A program made the translations under genes and the position numbers. DNA of 28,359 nt, taken from Woeseia sp964560775 (GTDB lineage Bacteria > Pseudomonadota > Gammaproteobacteria > Steroidobacterales > Woeseiaceae). Below, one piece after another: positions 5,556 through 14,421 of the stretch (within the stretch, counting starts at the first letter, position 1; every line of letters begins with the position of its first letter). The notes beneath the pieces were generated by a model that saw only the letters and a list, made by a program, of their open reading frames with translations, made no database searches and was not told where the DNA came from. The stretch is from positions 1-28,359 of the forward strand of contig CAZLNH010000123.1 in NCBI GenBank assembly GCA_964560775.1. Direction: 5' to 3'.

Positions 5556-8219
5556 TCAGTCCCCCCAGCGTTTCATGTAGCGGATACCGAACTCGCGCGG
5601 CCGGTTCACAAACAGGGTCTGGTGATGCGCGCGTCCTTCTGCGGTCTGGGCCGCTGCCCACTCAAACAGGTCTGCCTGCACGGTATACGTGGCCCGCTCG
5701 TCAGCAACGTTGTTGACGAACACATCGACCTGCCAGTCATCGCCGACGATTCCGGCCCGCAGGTCGCCGATCGCGTAGGCGTCGGACTTGAACTGCGGAT
5801 TCGGATGCGTCACGCCCCGCGGTTCAAGGATGTTCAGGCTGTCGCCGGTGTACGACCACTGCGTCCGTATGAAGAACTCGTTCCGTCCGAACAGCTCCGT
5901 CGGCTGCCGGTACTCGAGCCACGCCGAGGCTTTCGCCGACGGCACGAGCGGCAACCGCAGGCCAGCAACCAGCTCGTTGGAGGTATTGCCATCTTCGTCC
6001 ACCTCGCCGTCGAGATCGGCTTCGGTGTCAGTCTCGGCTTCCATCCATTCGTAGTTAAAGCCCACGAGCCAGTTTTCGCCAATCGCGTAGTCGAGCTCAA
6101 GGTTCGCACCGTTGATGTGCGCGTCGCCTGCATTCGCGATGAGTACCTGCCACGGCTGGCCACAAACGCCGGGAATATTGAACTCACTTTCCGGCAACAA
6201 TTCATTGCCGTCATCGTCCAGGCATGGCTTGTCCGTAGGGTCGACCAGCTGTAGCTGGTAGTCGCTCCAGTCCCTACGGTAGGCCGTGAGGTTGAATCGG
6301 CCCCTGCCGTTGCCGAACGTCGACTTGTAGCCGAGTTCGTAGTTGTCCATGATGTCCGAGTCGTAGGAGTTCGGGAAAAACGGTTCGCCGCGGCTGCGGT
6401 TTACGCCGCCCTGGCGTGCACCCCGGGTGTACAACCCGTACATCATCTTGCTGTCATCGAGGTTGTAGCTCAGGCTGACCTTCGGCACGAACAGGTTTTC
6501 AGATCCCGTGCGTCCCGCCGGACGGCCGCCGTTTGCCAGCCGGTACTCACGGTCTCCGGCCGTCGCGTCCGGTTCGCCGATATGATTCGGCCCGCCCGGA
6601 TGATCGACAAAATAGAAATTCGTGTTCTCGCGTTCGAAATACCGGCCGCCCACGGTCAGGTCCAGGTTGTCAGTAACGTGCCAGGTCATTTCGCCAAATA
6701 CGGCCGTCTGCTCCCAGTCCGTGTGACTCTCGGACCACCACTGCGTTTCCGCCTCCGGATACGTCGTCGGCGTGCCGTAATAATTGGACCAGTACCATTC
6801 CCAGAAATTGAGGGACATAGAATCCTGGTAAGTCAGCGTCGATGCATCGCCGCCGAGGGTCGGCGTACCGAATGGCGATATCCAGGAGTCGGTGCTTTCC
6901 TCGCGGTAAAGCCCGACGATCCAGTCGAGCGTATCGCCCTCGCTCGACAGCCGCATTTCGGCGGTCAGCTTGTCGTCATTCGTCGAGCCCCGGTAGCTGT
7001 TGTAGAAATCCGAATCGACTTGGGGGCCGTTGCAATAGACGGGCCACCAGACGAGGTTGCCCGTATCCGGGTTGGTCCAGTAATACGGATAGTCGGCCGG
7101 GCTGTAATAGGTCGGATCCGCATCATGGCAGTACTGCGCAGCCCAGTAATGAGCGTAGGTCGTGATGTCATTCAAATACGTGGTCTTGCGGTCATAGTAG
7201 GACACGGCCGCGACGAGTTGCGCGAACCCGAGGTCGCCCTCGACCGTCAGCGAGCCCATGTTGAATTTCTCTTCGCGCCACTCGTCGTGGAAGCGAACGA
7301 CCTGCAAGTCACCGACGAACGGATCGTAGTAATTGTCCGCGCCGGAATCCGTGGTCTGGTGGTGATAGGACAGGGTCGTCGACCAGCGGTCGTTCATGTT
7401 CCAGAGGAGGTGCACGCGACCGCCGTAAACGTCGGCGTCATTCCAGCGTTCCTCGACGGAATCCGCGTTGTCGAGCGTTCCCCACTGCCCGGGAGCCAGG
7501 TTGGTGCCGTCGGTGCCATACCAGTCGGGGGTATGGCCGAAAACGTTGTCGATGAATCCGCCGTCGTGGTCGTTATAACCGACGACGCGCAGTGCAAGGC
7601 TATCTTCGACCAGCGGCAGATTGAAGACCAGCGAACCACGATAGCTTGCGTCGCTGTCGCCACCGCCGCGCACCTCGCCGTCGAATACAGCTTCGAACTC
7701 GTTCAGCAATGGCTGGTTGGTGATGATGCGCAGCGTACCGGCCTGCGCGTCAGACCCGTACAGCGTACCTTGCGGGCCGGACAGCGCCTCGATGCGCGCG
7801 ATGTCTACGGGCCGTATGTTCGGCTGGGTGCCGACCTGGGTAATCGAGATCTCATCGAGATAGACCGACGACGTCGACTGGCCCAGGTACCCCGATCCGG
7901 TCATGGCACCACGGAACACGACGGTGCTGGAACTGGGACCATAGTTGACCACATTGATCGAGGGCACGAAGCGGGAGTAATCCTCGAGGCCCTTGGCGCC
8001 CATTGCGGCGAGGGATTCCTGGCTGATGGCCTGGATGGCCGATGGGATGGTCTGCGCTGATTCGCTGCGCTTGCGGGCTGTGACGACGATTTCTTCCAGT
8101 GCCCTGGACTCGTCGGCTTGCGTCCCGGTGTCCTGCGCGACTGCGTAGTGTGCCGGATAAAGCGCCGCGGTTACGGCGGCTGCGACGGGTGAAACTCCCC
8201 GGTTCGGAATACGGATCAT
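5556..8219 (-). CDS. TonB-dependent outer-membrane receptor
   Basis: This encodes 887 residues. The signal peptide runs to about residue 28 (ends AHYAVAQ). A TonB box, EEIVVTAR, is at 42-49. The plug domain (about 52-165) carries VVFRGAM, DIARIEALSGPQGTLYG and the AGTLRIIT strand that are hallmarks of the family. The 22-strand barrel fills the rest and ends NRPREFGIRYMKRWGD; the last residue is not aromatic, but the Phe/Tyr pattern of the final strand is present. Loops around residues 355-400 and 470-500 are very rich in Tyr and Trp, which suggests a hydrophobic or sugar ligand. GGGGGAG at 8229-8235 is the ribosome site. It lies downstream of, and on the same strand as, a TPR-sulfotransferase gene, separated by 227 bp that may hold its own promoter. 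The substrate is unknown. Confidence 0.93.
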   Translation of the reverse strand: MIRIPNRGVSPVAAAVTAALYPAHYAVAQDTGTQADESRALEEIVVTARKRSESAQTIPSAIQAISQESLAAMGAKGLEDYSRFVPSINVVNYGPSSSTVVFRGAMTGSGYLGQSTSSVYLDEISITQVGTQPNIRPVDIARIEALSGPQGTLYGSDAQAGTLRIITNQPLLNEFEAVFDGEVRGGGDSDASYRGSLVFNLPLVEDSLALRVVGYNDHDGGFIDNVFGHTPDWYGTDGTNLAPGQWGTLDNADSVEERWNDADVYGGRVHLLWNMNDRWSTTLSYHHQTTDSGADNYYDPFVGDLQVVRFHDEWREEKFNMGSLTVEGDLGFAQLVAAVSYYDRKTTYLNDITTYAHYWAAQYCHDADPTYYSPADYPYYWTNPDTGNLVWWPVYCNGPQVDSDFYNSYRGSTNDDKLTAEMRLSSEGDTLDWIVGLYREESTDSWISPFGTPTLGGDASTLTYQDSMSLNFWEWYWSNYYGTPTTYPEAETQWWSESHTDWEQTAVFGEMTWHVTDNLDLTVGGRYFERENTNFYFVDHPGGPNHIGEPDATAGDREYRLANGGRPAGRTGSENLFVPKVSLSYNLDDSKMMYGLYTRGARQGGVNRSRGEPFFPNSYDSDIMDNYELGYKSTFGNGRGRFNLTAYRRDWSDYQLQLVDPTDKPCLDDDGNELLPESEFNIPGVCGQPWQVLIANAGDAHINGANLELDYAIGENWLVGFNYEWMEAETDTEADLDGEVDEDGNTSNELVAGLRLPLVPSAKASAWLEYRQPTELFGRNEFFIRTQWSYTGDSLNILEPRGVTHPNPQFKSDAYAIGDLRAGIVGDDWQVDVFVNNVADERATYTVQADLFEWAAAQTAEGRAHHQTLFVNRPREFGIRYMKRWGD

Positions 8220-8299
8220 GTCTTTAACTCCCCCAACCTTCGATAGCGCGATTTTCCCTGAATAGACCTGCCCTTATTCTGTTACGTCAATAATCTATT

Positions 8300-8312
8300 G
8301 CAGCGACGCTGC
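8300..8312 (-). promoter_or_regulatory. small dyad in the TonB receptor upstream region
   Basis: GCAGCG-A-CGCTGC is a 13-bp near-perfect palindrome about 80 bp upstream of the receptor start. On the minus strand a TTGACG (8283-8288) lies just downstream of it, but I find no good -10 at the right distance, so a promoter here is only suspected. Confidence 0.25.
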
Positions 8313-8446
8313 GATGGCAAGATTCATATGTTCTGTCAATAGCCAAATGCGGTCGTTTTTCGACCTCTAATGACTTTTGCCCGGTTGCTCTTTCACCACA
8401 GGGGCAAGTGGACCCCGGCCAGGTTCCGGAAATTTAATAAAATTAA

Positions 8447-10456
8447 TCAGCTACGATCGTCATCGTTCGCCTGCCCGGCAGGAACGTCTGCAGGTGGTCG
8501 CTCAAGCAGCGGTTTCATTATGTGAAGCAGTTCTCCGAGATGTTCTTCGTAGTTGCTCCAGGCGTTGACTGAACTTGCATAAATCGGCCGGCGGACCTGT
8601 TCCGAACTCGCGGTCTTGACCGCCCGCCTGGTCTGGTGAAAATTCAGGCAGCTTTCCTCAAACGGCAGACCGCAGAAATCCAGTATCCGGCGGACCTCGT
8701 TTTCGAGGTCGGCGACGACGTGTTCGTATTGCACGTCGAGCACGAACCCGGGCAGGACCCGGTGCCAGTGCTCCATCAGTCGCTGGTACTGCAGATAGTA
8801 TTCGCCGAGTTCCGTCAAGTCGTAAGTGAACGGCTGGCCGCTGGCAAACAGCTGCTTGTAACTGCCGAAGCAGCTGTCCATCGGATGCCGCCTCGCGTCG
8901 ATGACCTTCGCGTTCGGCATGGCGAGTTTCAGCAGGCCGGTAAAGACGAAGTTGTTCGGATTCTTGTCGATGAAGAACGGCGCGCCGCCGCGATGCTTCT
9001 CTGTACTGGCCAGGTAGTCCCGGCCGAGCCGCGCCCAGCCTTCGGCTTTAAGGCCGTTCAATGTCTGCGGGAACTGCTCGTTGCGGCGGCCGCGAAACCT
9101 GCGCACGACCTTCGCGAGGTCGCTCAACTCATGCGTGCCCTCGACCTGGCTGTGTGACGCGAGAATCTGCTCGATGAGGGTAGACCCCGAGCGTGGCAGG
9201 CCGACGATGAATACAGGCACCGGCGTGACCTCGGTCGTAGCCCCCTGCCGCAGGCGTGTCTCGTCGAAGAAGCTGATCACGCGGTCATGAGTCGCTTCCG
9301 TGTCGACCGGATCGTAGGATTCCTGCTTACGGCGCAGCGTGTTGCAGCGCTCGAAGTTGGAGAATGCTGCGTCGTAGTCGCCGCGGGCATCGTATTCCAG
9401 GCCGAGCGCATTGTGGAGCATGCACAGCCCTTCGTCAGGCAATTCGCCGTCACGGACCAGCAGTTCCAGCGCAGCGACTTCCGCTTTCTCGAAACGAAAC
9501 GTCTTCAGGTTGGCGAGACTCCAGTACGCTTCCGCATGGTCCGGTTTGGCGGCGATACAGGCGCGGTATTGCCTGATCGCTTCGTCTTGTTCCCCCACCG
9601 TCTTGAGATGGTGCGCCATGCCACACATTGCCGCGGCTTTTTGCGGCGCGAGTTCGAGTGTCGTCTGATACGCGGCAATGGCGTCCTGGTGACGGCCGGC
9701 GACGCCGAGCACGCCGGCATAAACCATGTGCGATTCCGGCTTGTCCGGCTCGAGCGCCAGCAGCTGTTCCGCACTCTTTAGAGCCTCATCATATTTCTCC
9801 TGTTCCCGCTGCGCGTCGACCAGGTCCACCCAGGCACGCGCATAATTCGGTGCTACTGACGTTGCGCGCAACAGAAACACCTCCGCGTCGCCGAACCGCT
9901 TGTTCAGCGAGGCTATGCCGGCCAGCAGGCGCGCCGCTTCGACATGATCGGGATCTTTTTTCAGGATGCTGCGATAAATGTCTTCGGCCTTCTTGACATC
10001 GCCGGCCTGTTGCAGCGATTCGGCGTCGCGTATCTCCGCGGAGAACGCCATGCGTTTCCCTGAAGTCCTGCTGGCGCCGGGCGCGCCGGCAGCCTGCCTT
10101 GCACGGTCGATCTTGGCCAACGTTGCGGGGCGGGCGGGGTCGAGCGTCACGGCCTTTTGATATGCGGTGAGCGCCCGGCCGGCGCGGCCGGTCGCAAGCA
10201 TAAGATCGCCATAGACGTCGTGTGCCATCGCGAAATCCGGGAAACGGCGCACCGCCTCCGTCACATGACGCTCGCATGCCTCGAACTGCCGCAATGCGAG
10301 ATACGCTCTTGATGCCAGGCACATCGTGCTGGCGTCGTCAGGAAAGGTCAGCAACGCCTCCTCGCAAAGGCTCGCCGCCCTCGCGTAGTCGCCGGCGCGG
10401 AGCTTTGCCAGTGCGTTGTCGAATGTCTGACGTTGGTGAGTGATGTCCGTGGTCAT
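8447..10456 (-). CDS. TPR-repeat sulfotransferase
   Basis: This encodes 669 residues from ATG 10456. Upstream in-frame starts (10495 and 10600) are less likely because they run into or past the start of the divergent gene at 10516. Residues 8-380 are tetratricopeptide repeats (for example AYLALRQFEACERHVTEAVR and EEALLTFPD). Residues 412-650 are a PAPS-dependent sulfotransferase domain of the Sulfotransfer_3 type: 5'-phosphosulfate loop GLPRSGSTLIEQ (419-430), FIDKNPNNF (495-503) and the 3'-phosphate region IDARRHPMDSCF (519-530). The family transfers sulfate from PAPS to an acceptor, with the TPR part probably binding a partner or protein acceptor. There is no signal peptide, so it is cytosolic. 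It is paralogous to the gene at 11403-13394. Confidence 0.9.
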   Translation of the reverse strand: MTTDITHQRQTFDNALAKLRAGDYARAASLCEEALLTFPDDASTMCLASRAYLALRQFEACERHVTEAVRRFPDFAMAHDVYGDLMLATGRAGRALTAYQKAVTLDPARPATLAKIDRARQAAGAPGASRTSGKRMAFSAEIRDAESLQQAGDVKKAEDIYRSILKKDPDHVEAARLLAGIASLNKRFGDAEVFLLRATSVAPNYARAWVDLVDAQREQEKYDEALKSAEQLLALEPDKPESHMVYAGVLGVAGRHQDAIAAYQTTLELAPQKAAAMCGMAHHLKTVGEQDEAIRQYRACIAAKPDHAEAYWSLANLKTFRFEKAEVAALELLVRDGELPDEGLCMLHNALGLEYDARGDYDAAFSNFERCNTLRRKQESYDPVDTEATHDRVISFFDETRLRQGATTEVTPVPVFIVGLPRSGSTLIEQILASHSQVEGTHELSDLAKVVRRFRGRRNEQFPQTLNGLKAEGWARLGRDYLASTEKHRGGAPFFIDKNPNNFVFTGLLKLAMPNAKVIDARRHPMDSCFGSYKQLFASGQPFTYDLTELGEYYLQYQRLMEHWHRVLPGFVLDVQYEHVVADLENEVRRILDFCGLPFEESCLNFHQTRRAVKTASSEQVRRPIYASSVNAWSNYEEHLGELLHIMKPLLERPPADVPAGQANDDDRS

Positions 10457-10515
10457 CTGCTGTAAATCGGGTGTCCCTGCGGGAAATTGGACCATATCGC
10501 CGCTACACTCGCCAG

Positions 10516-11406
10516 ATGAATACTTTCCGACAAGCGGCCCGCACCCGTGATTTCTGCGTTTCCGCTGAACTCTTCCTGACACCGGAATCGAGCGCCGCAA
10601 CGATCGCCGAGCAGGCGAAACTGCTGAAAGACCAGGTCGACGGCGTACTGCTTACCGATAACCAGTTCGGGCAGCTGCATATGTCGACGCTTGCCGCGGC
10701 GGCGCTGTTGATCGCCAACGGCGTGGACCCGATCATGCAATTGAGCTGCCGCAACCGGAACCGTATCGCACTGCTGAGCGACTTGCTGGGCGCCGGCGCG
10801 CTGGGCGTGACCAGCCTGATGCTGGTAAAAGGTAACCACGTGCCGGCCGGATTCGAGCCGCGTCCGAAGGCGGTACTGGATCTCAATGCGACGGAGCTGA
10901 TCGCAACGGCGACGACCATCCGCTCGGATGAAAGTTTGCCCGCCCTGTCGGATTTCTACGTTGGCGGCCTGGTGACGGCGCATCGTCCGAAGCCGGGCTG
11001 GGCGCCCAACACACTGCTGCGCAAGGTCGAGGCGGGGGCGCAATTCATGCTAACGAACGTCTGCATGGACGTATCGATATTGCAAAGCTGGTTCCGGCAC
11101 CTCGTTGCTGAAAAAATCCCGCGGCGCGTCGACATGATCGTTTCGATTGCGATCCCGGAATCGGCTGAAGACGCGCACTGGCTGCGCAGCAATCGGCCGA
11201 ACGTCCTGATTCCCGACGCGTTGATCCGGCGACTCGAGCAGGCGCGGGATGCACAGCAGGAAGGCGTCGCCATCGCGGCGGAAATACTCGCGGAAGTCGC
11301 GCAGATCCCCGGTGTCTGTGGCGCTCACTTGTGGGCGACGCGCAATCTCGCCGCGATTCCGGCCGTGCTCGCCGCGGCCGGTCATGCCCCCCGGCACGCC
11401 GTATGA
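10516..11406 (+). CDS. methylenetetrahydrofolate reductase-family protein, altered active-site residues
   Basis: This encodes 296 residues from ATG 10516, an MTHFR-type (MetF-like) TIM barrel. Family marks are the first strand CVSAELFLTPES, the RNRIALLSDLLGAGALGV segment, the DALIRRLEQARDAQQEG helix and the final PGVCGAHLWATRN strand. Canonical MetF uses FAD to reduce methylene-THF to methyl-THF. By my hand alignment to E. coli MetF, the catalytic Glu28 is kept (Glu18), but Asp120 in LRGD becomes Asn107 (VKGNHV) and the folate-contacting Gln183 in the TQ motif becomes Asn181 (LTNVCMD). It may therefore have a different folate specificity or a non-canonical role. It is divergent from one TPR-sulfotransferase and overlaps the next by ATGA. 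A GTG at 10471 is an alternative start; the ribosome site is weak in both cases. Confidence 0.8.
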   Translation: MNTFRQAARTRDFCVSAELFLTPESSAATIAEQAKLLKDQVDGVLLTDNQFGQLHMSTLAAAALLIANGVDPIMQLSCRNRNRIALLSDLLGAGALGVTSLMLVKGNHVPAGFEPRPKAVLDLNATELIATATTIRSDESLPALSDFYVGGLVTAHRPKPGWAPNTLLRKVEAGAQFMLTNVCMDVSILQSWFRHLVAEKIPRRVDMIVSIAIPESAEDAHWLRSNRPNVLIPDALIRRLEQARDAQQEGVAIAAEILAEVAQIPGVCGAHLWATRNLAAIPAVLAAAGHAPRHAV

Positions 11407-13394
11407 CGACCGCGAGCCGGCCGGAATCCGCCAGGGACCTTGTCGACTCCGCGCTGGCACTGGCGCAGGCGGACCGGCTCGACGACGCCTGCGCGCTGTG
11501 CCGCGAGTACCTTGCCGAGTGGCCCGACGAGGTCAACGTCGTGGCGGCACTCGGCGCCTTGCTGATCCGGCAGGGCTCATATGGCGAGGCGCAACAGTGT
11601 CTTGAGCGGGCCGTAGAACTGGAGCCGCGGTTCGCGAAGCCGTACGAGGACCTCGGTGTGCTGTTCCTTGCGACGCAGCGGCCCGCGGACGCAGTCGCTG
11701 CGTACGAGAGCGCGATAAAACTCGACACCCGGCAGGCCTCTTTATATTACGGGCTGGCGACGGCCCTCGAGCGATGCGGCCGCCGCGACGAAGCGGAAGC
11801 GGCGCGGGCCCGATTTCTGGCGCTGTCGCCCGGCGGCAAGGCACTGTCGGAGGCGGCGCAACACTTCCTGGCCGGGCGGAACGACCGCGCCGAGACCATC
11901 TGCGGGGGGATCCTGGCGAAGGAGCCGCAGAACGTACACGCAATGCGGTTGCTCGCACGGATTTGCGCCGACAGCCATCGCGACGCTGCGGCTGTTGGGC
12001 TGCTGCGCCGCATTATCAGTATCGCGCCGGACTTTCTCCTCGCGCACCGGGACCTGGCGTGGTTTTTCCTTGATCGCAGCCGGTTTCACGAAGCCGTCGA
12101 TGCGCTGCAAATGGCCGTCAGTATCGGGCCGGATGCGGCGGATCTCCATCAGGCACTCGGCGACACGTTGTCGATCGTCGGACGGTCGACGGAAGCGCTT
12201 GAGGCATATGACGGCGTACTTGAGCTAAACCCCGACGATCCGCGCGCACTGCTCGGACGCGCTCACATGCTGCGCATCCACGGGCGGCGGGAGGAGTCGA
12301 TTGCGGCCTACCGGCAATGCACGGCTGCCCGTCCTGATCTGGGTGATGCCTGGTGGTCGTTGGCATCGTTCCGGGGGTTCGCTTTCACGGCAGCCGAACG
12401 GGAAACGATGGGCAGGCAGCTGGCCGGGGCGGAGCCCGGGACCGATGCGGCCATCGCGCTCGAATTTGCCATGGCCCGCGCCTGCGAGAGTGGCGCGGAT
12501 TACGAACAGGCGTGGGCGCGCTACGCGTCGGCGAACGACGCCAAGCGCCGCAAGGTCAGCTACGATCCGGTCGAGCTGGAAACACAGCACGACTTGCGGC
12601 TTCGCGTGTTCGACGAGAAATTCATGGCGCAGGCCGGCTCTGCCAGCCACGGCCGAACCATCAGGCCAATCTTCATCACCGGCGTGCCGCGCTCGGGGTC
12701 GACGCTGATCGAGCAGATTCTCGCGTGTCACGGTGATGTTGAAGGCTGCGGCGAACTGCCTTACGTCATTATGCTGACCGCGACATCCGGCACGGACCGG
12801 GAGGGCGGCACGCACTACCCCGAGTCCGTCGCAAGGTTGTCGGGCGACGATTGGCTTGCGCTAGGCAACGACTACCTGCGGCACTCGCACGCCCACCGTC
12901 GCGAGAATACCTCCTGCTTCACCGACAAGATGCCGGCCAACTTCGGACATCTCGGATTCATCCGCATGATGCTGCCGGAGGCCATCTTCATCGATGCCCG
13001 CCGCAATGCGCTCGATACCTGTGTCGCCAACTACCGCCAGCTTTTCGCACAGGGAAAGAACCAGAGCTACGACCTGCTGGAGCTCGGCGAATATTACCTC
13101 GAGTACCTGCGGGTCATGCAGCACTGGGAGCGTGTCATGCCCGGCCGGATTCTGACTGTGCACTACGAGGATGTCGTGCGTGATCTGGAGGGCCAGGTCC
13201 GCCGGTTGCTGGCGCACTGCGGACTCGGGTTCGATGAACATTGCCTCCGCTTTCATGAGAGCCGGCGGCAGGTCACCACGGCCAGCGCGGAACAGGTGCG
13301 AGAGCCGATTTACGAGGACGCGATCGGCTACTGGAAGCACTACCAATCGAAGTTGGGAGCCCTGCAGGAAATCCTCGCGCCCGCGCTTCGGTGA
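11403..13394 (+). CDS. TPR-repeat sulfotransferase, second paralogue
   Basis: This encodes 663 residues from ATG 11403, which overlaps the stop of the MetF-like gene as ATGA, so the two are translationally coupled. TPR units cover about 10-320 (for example YEDLGVLFLATQRPADAVAAYESAI region and ALGDTLSIVGRSTEALEAYD). The sulfotransferase domain covers about 420-655 with the PAPS loop GVPRSGSTLIEQ (427-438), FTDKMPANF (506-514) and IDARRNALDTCVANY (530-544). It shares layout and many segments with the protein at 8447-10456, such as LGEYY near 561-565 and TASAEQVREPIY near 626-637. The two are clearly paralogues but differ in the TPR part, which may give them different acceptors. No export signal is seen. 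Confidence 0.9.
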   Translation: MTTASRPESARDLVDSALALAQADRLDDACALCREYLAEWPDEVNVVAALGALLIRQGSYGEAQQCLERAVELEPRFAKPYEDLGVLFLATQRPADAVAAYESAIKLDTRQASLYYGLATALERCGRRDEAEAARARFLALSPGGKALSEAAQHFLAGRNDRAETICGGILAKEPQNVHAMRLLARICADSHRDAAAVGLLRRIISIAPDFLLAHRDLAWFFLDRSRFHEAVDALQMAVSIGPDAADLHQALGDTLSIVGRSTEALEAYDGVLELNPDDPRALLGRAHMLRIHGRREESIAAYRQCTAARPDLGDAWWSLASFRGFAFTAAERETMGRQLAGAEPGTDAAIALEFAMARACESGADYEQAWARYASANDAKRRKVSYDPVELETQHDLRLRVFDEKFMAQAGSASHGRTIRPIFITGVPRSGSTLIEQILACHGDVEGCGELPYVIMLTATSGTDREGGTHYPESVARLSGDDWLALGNDYLRHSHAHRRENTSCFTDKMPANFGHLGFIRMMLPEAIFIDARRNALDTCVANYRQLFAQGKNQSYDLLELGEYYLEYLRVMQHWERVMPGRILTVHYEDVVRDLEGQVRRLLAHCGLGFDEHCLRFHESRRQVTTASAEQVREPIYEDAIGYWKHYQSKLGALQEILAPALR

Positions 13395-13461
13395 TTAGGG
13401 ACTTGTGGGTGAATTCGTCATTCCCGCCAACTGCGAGCGTACCCCAACGCACAGAACGGTA

Positions 13462-13509
13462 TGTCCGGACAAGCGACAATTACAACCTTGTATCCGGCAT
13501 TTTCGGACA
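13462..13509 (+). promoter_or_regulatory. CGGACA half-sites upstream of the Crp/Fnr gene
   Basis: TGTCCGGACA (13462-13471) is a perfect 10-bp palindrome, and its half-site CGGACA recurs at 13504-13509 just before the regulator gene at 13530. This could be an autoregulatory site. I do not see a convincing -35/-10 pair, and the site does not look like a classical Crp or Fnr box. Confidence 0.25.
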
Positions 13510-13529
13510 GTTCGGAATCAACGCGTTAA

Positions 13530-14327
13530 ATGACTGTCGAACCCCTCCCCAATCAAAATCATCTTCTTGCCGCCTTGTCGCCTGAGGTTCAGGACCGTTT
13601 GTTCCCGTATCTGGAGCTCGTGTCGATGCCACTGCGCGGACTGTTATATGAATCCTCCCGCCCCATGCGTCACGTCTATTTCCCGACGGACTCGATAATT
13701 TCATTGCAGTACATGATGGAAAACGGCGATTCGACGGCGATCCTCGTGGTCGGCAATGAAGGGTTGCTGGGTATTAATTTGTATCTGGGTGGGGCAAGTA
13801 CACCGAACCGGTCACTGGTGCAAAGTGCCGGGTACGCCTACCGCTTGCCCCGAGCGCGAGTGAAAGAAGAGTTCAATCGCCATGGCCAATTGCTGTTGCT
13901 GATGTTGCGCTATACGCAAGCCCTCATTACGCAGGTCGCCCAGACCGCGGTGTGTAATCGTCATCATTCCATCGACCAGCAGCTGTGCCGCTGGCTGCTG
14001 CTTTCGATGGATCGCCTGTCCCACAACCGGTTGACCCTGACCCAGGATTTCATCAGCAACATGCTCGGCGTCCGTCGCGAGATGATCACCCAGGCGGCAT
14101 CCAAATTGCGTAAGCTGGGCGTGATTTCCTATGCGCGCGGACTGATTACGGTTGTGGACCGGTCGAAGCTCGAGACGCTCAGTTGCGAGTGCTACGAAGT
14201 GGTCCGGACGGAAACCGAATTCCTGCTCGATTACCTCCCGCAGCGCCAGACCATCAAGTCGACCGAAGACATTCCACTGGTGACGCTCAAAACGGTGCCG
14301 GTGCCAAAGTCAAGTGAAGTGGCGTAA
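13530..14327 (+). CDS. Crp/Fnr-family transcriptional regulator
   Basis: This encodes 265 residues. Residues 20-145 form a cyclic-nucleotide-binding-like beta roll (RGLLYESSRPMRHVYFPTDS, then ILVVGNEGLLGINLYLGG). A long helix with HHSIDQQLCRWLL follows, and a Crp-type winged helix-turn-helix sits at about 160-225 (LTQDFISNMLGVRREMITQAASKLRKLGVI). There is no four-Cys Fe-S cluster as in Fnr, and the phosphate-binding cassette does not match cAMP-binding Crp, so the ligand is unknown. The family is common next to transport and stress genes and usually acts as an activator or repressor dimer. It lies 94 bp before the SLC13-type permease gene on the same strand and may control it. The ribosome site is weak. 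Confidence 0.88.
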   Translation: MTVEPLPNQNHLLAALSPEVQDRLFPYLELVSMPLRGLLYESSRPMRHVYFPTDSIISLQYMMENGDSTAILVVGNEGLLGINLYLGGASTPNRSLVQSAGYAYRLPRARVKEEFNRHGQLLLLMLRYTQALITQVAQTAVCNRHHSIDQQLCRWLLLSMDRLSHNRLTLTQDFISNMLGVRREMITQAASKLRKLGVISYARGLITVVDRSKLETLSCECYEVVRTETEFLLDYLPQRQTIKSTEDIPLVTLKTVPVPKSSEVA

Positions 14328-14421
14328 CCTCGGGTTTCACTGAGCCGGTTTTCACGCCACCACTGGAAAGTCGCATCGCATTCCTCAATAATGCCGCGGA
14401 CTCAACCGCAGAACCGCCACC

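Noticed and set aside
6582..8060. 492-codon plus-strand frame
   Set aside because: It is antisense to the TonB receptor, whose motifs are clear; the frame is open because of high GC codon bias on the other strand.
8351..8365. GGTCG-TTTTT-CGACC hairpin as terminator of the TPR-sulfotransferase gene
   Set aside because: The stem is only 5 bp and there is no T-run after it on the minus strand.
10457..10600. 48-residue N-terminal extension of the sulfotransferase at 8447
   Set aside because: It would overlap the divergent MetF-like start, and its sequence lacks TPR character; ATG 10456 starts directly before the first repeat.
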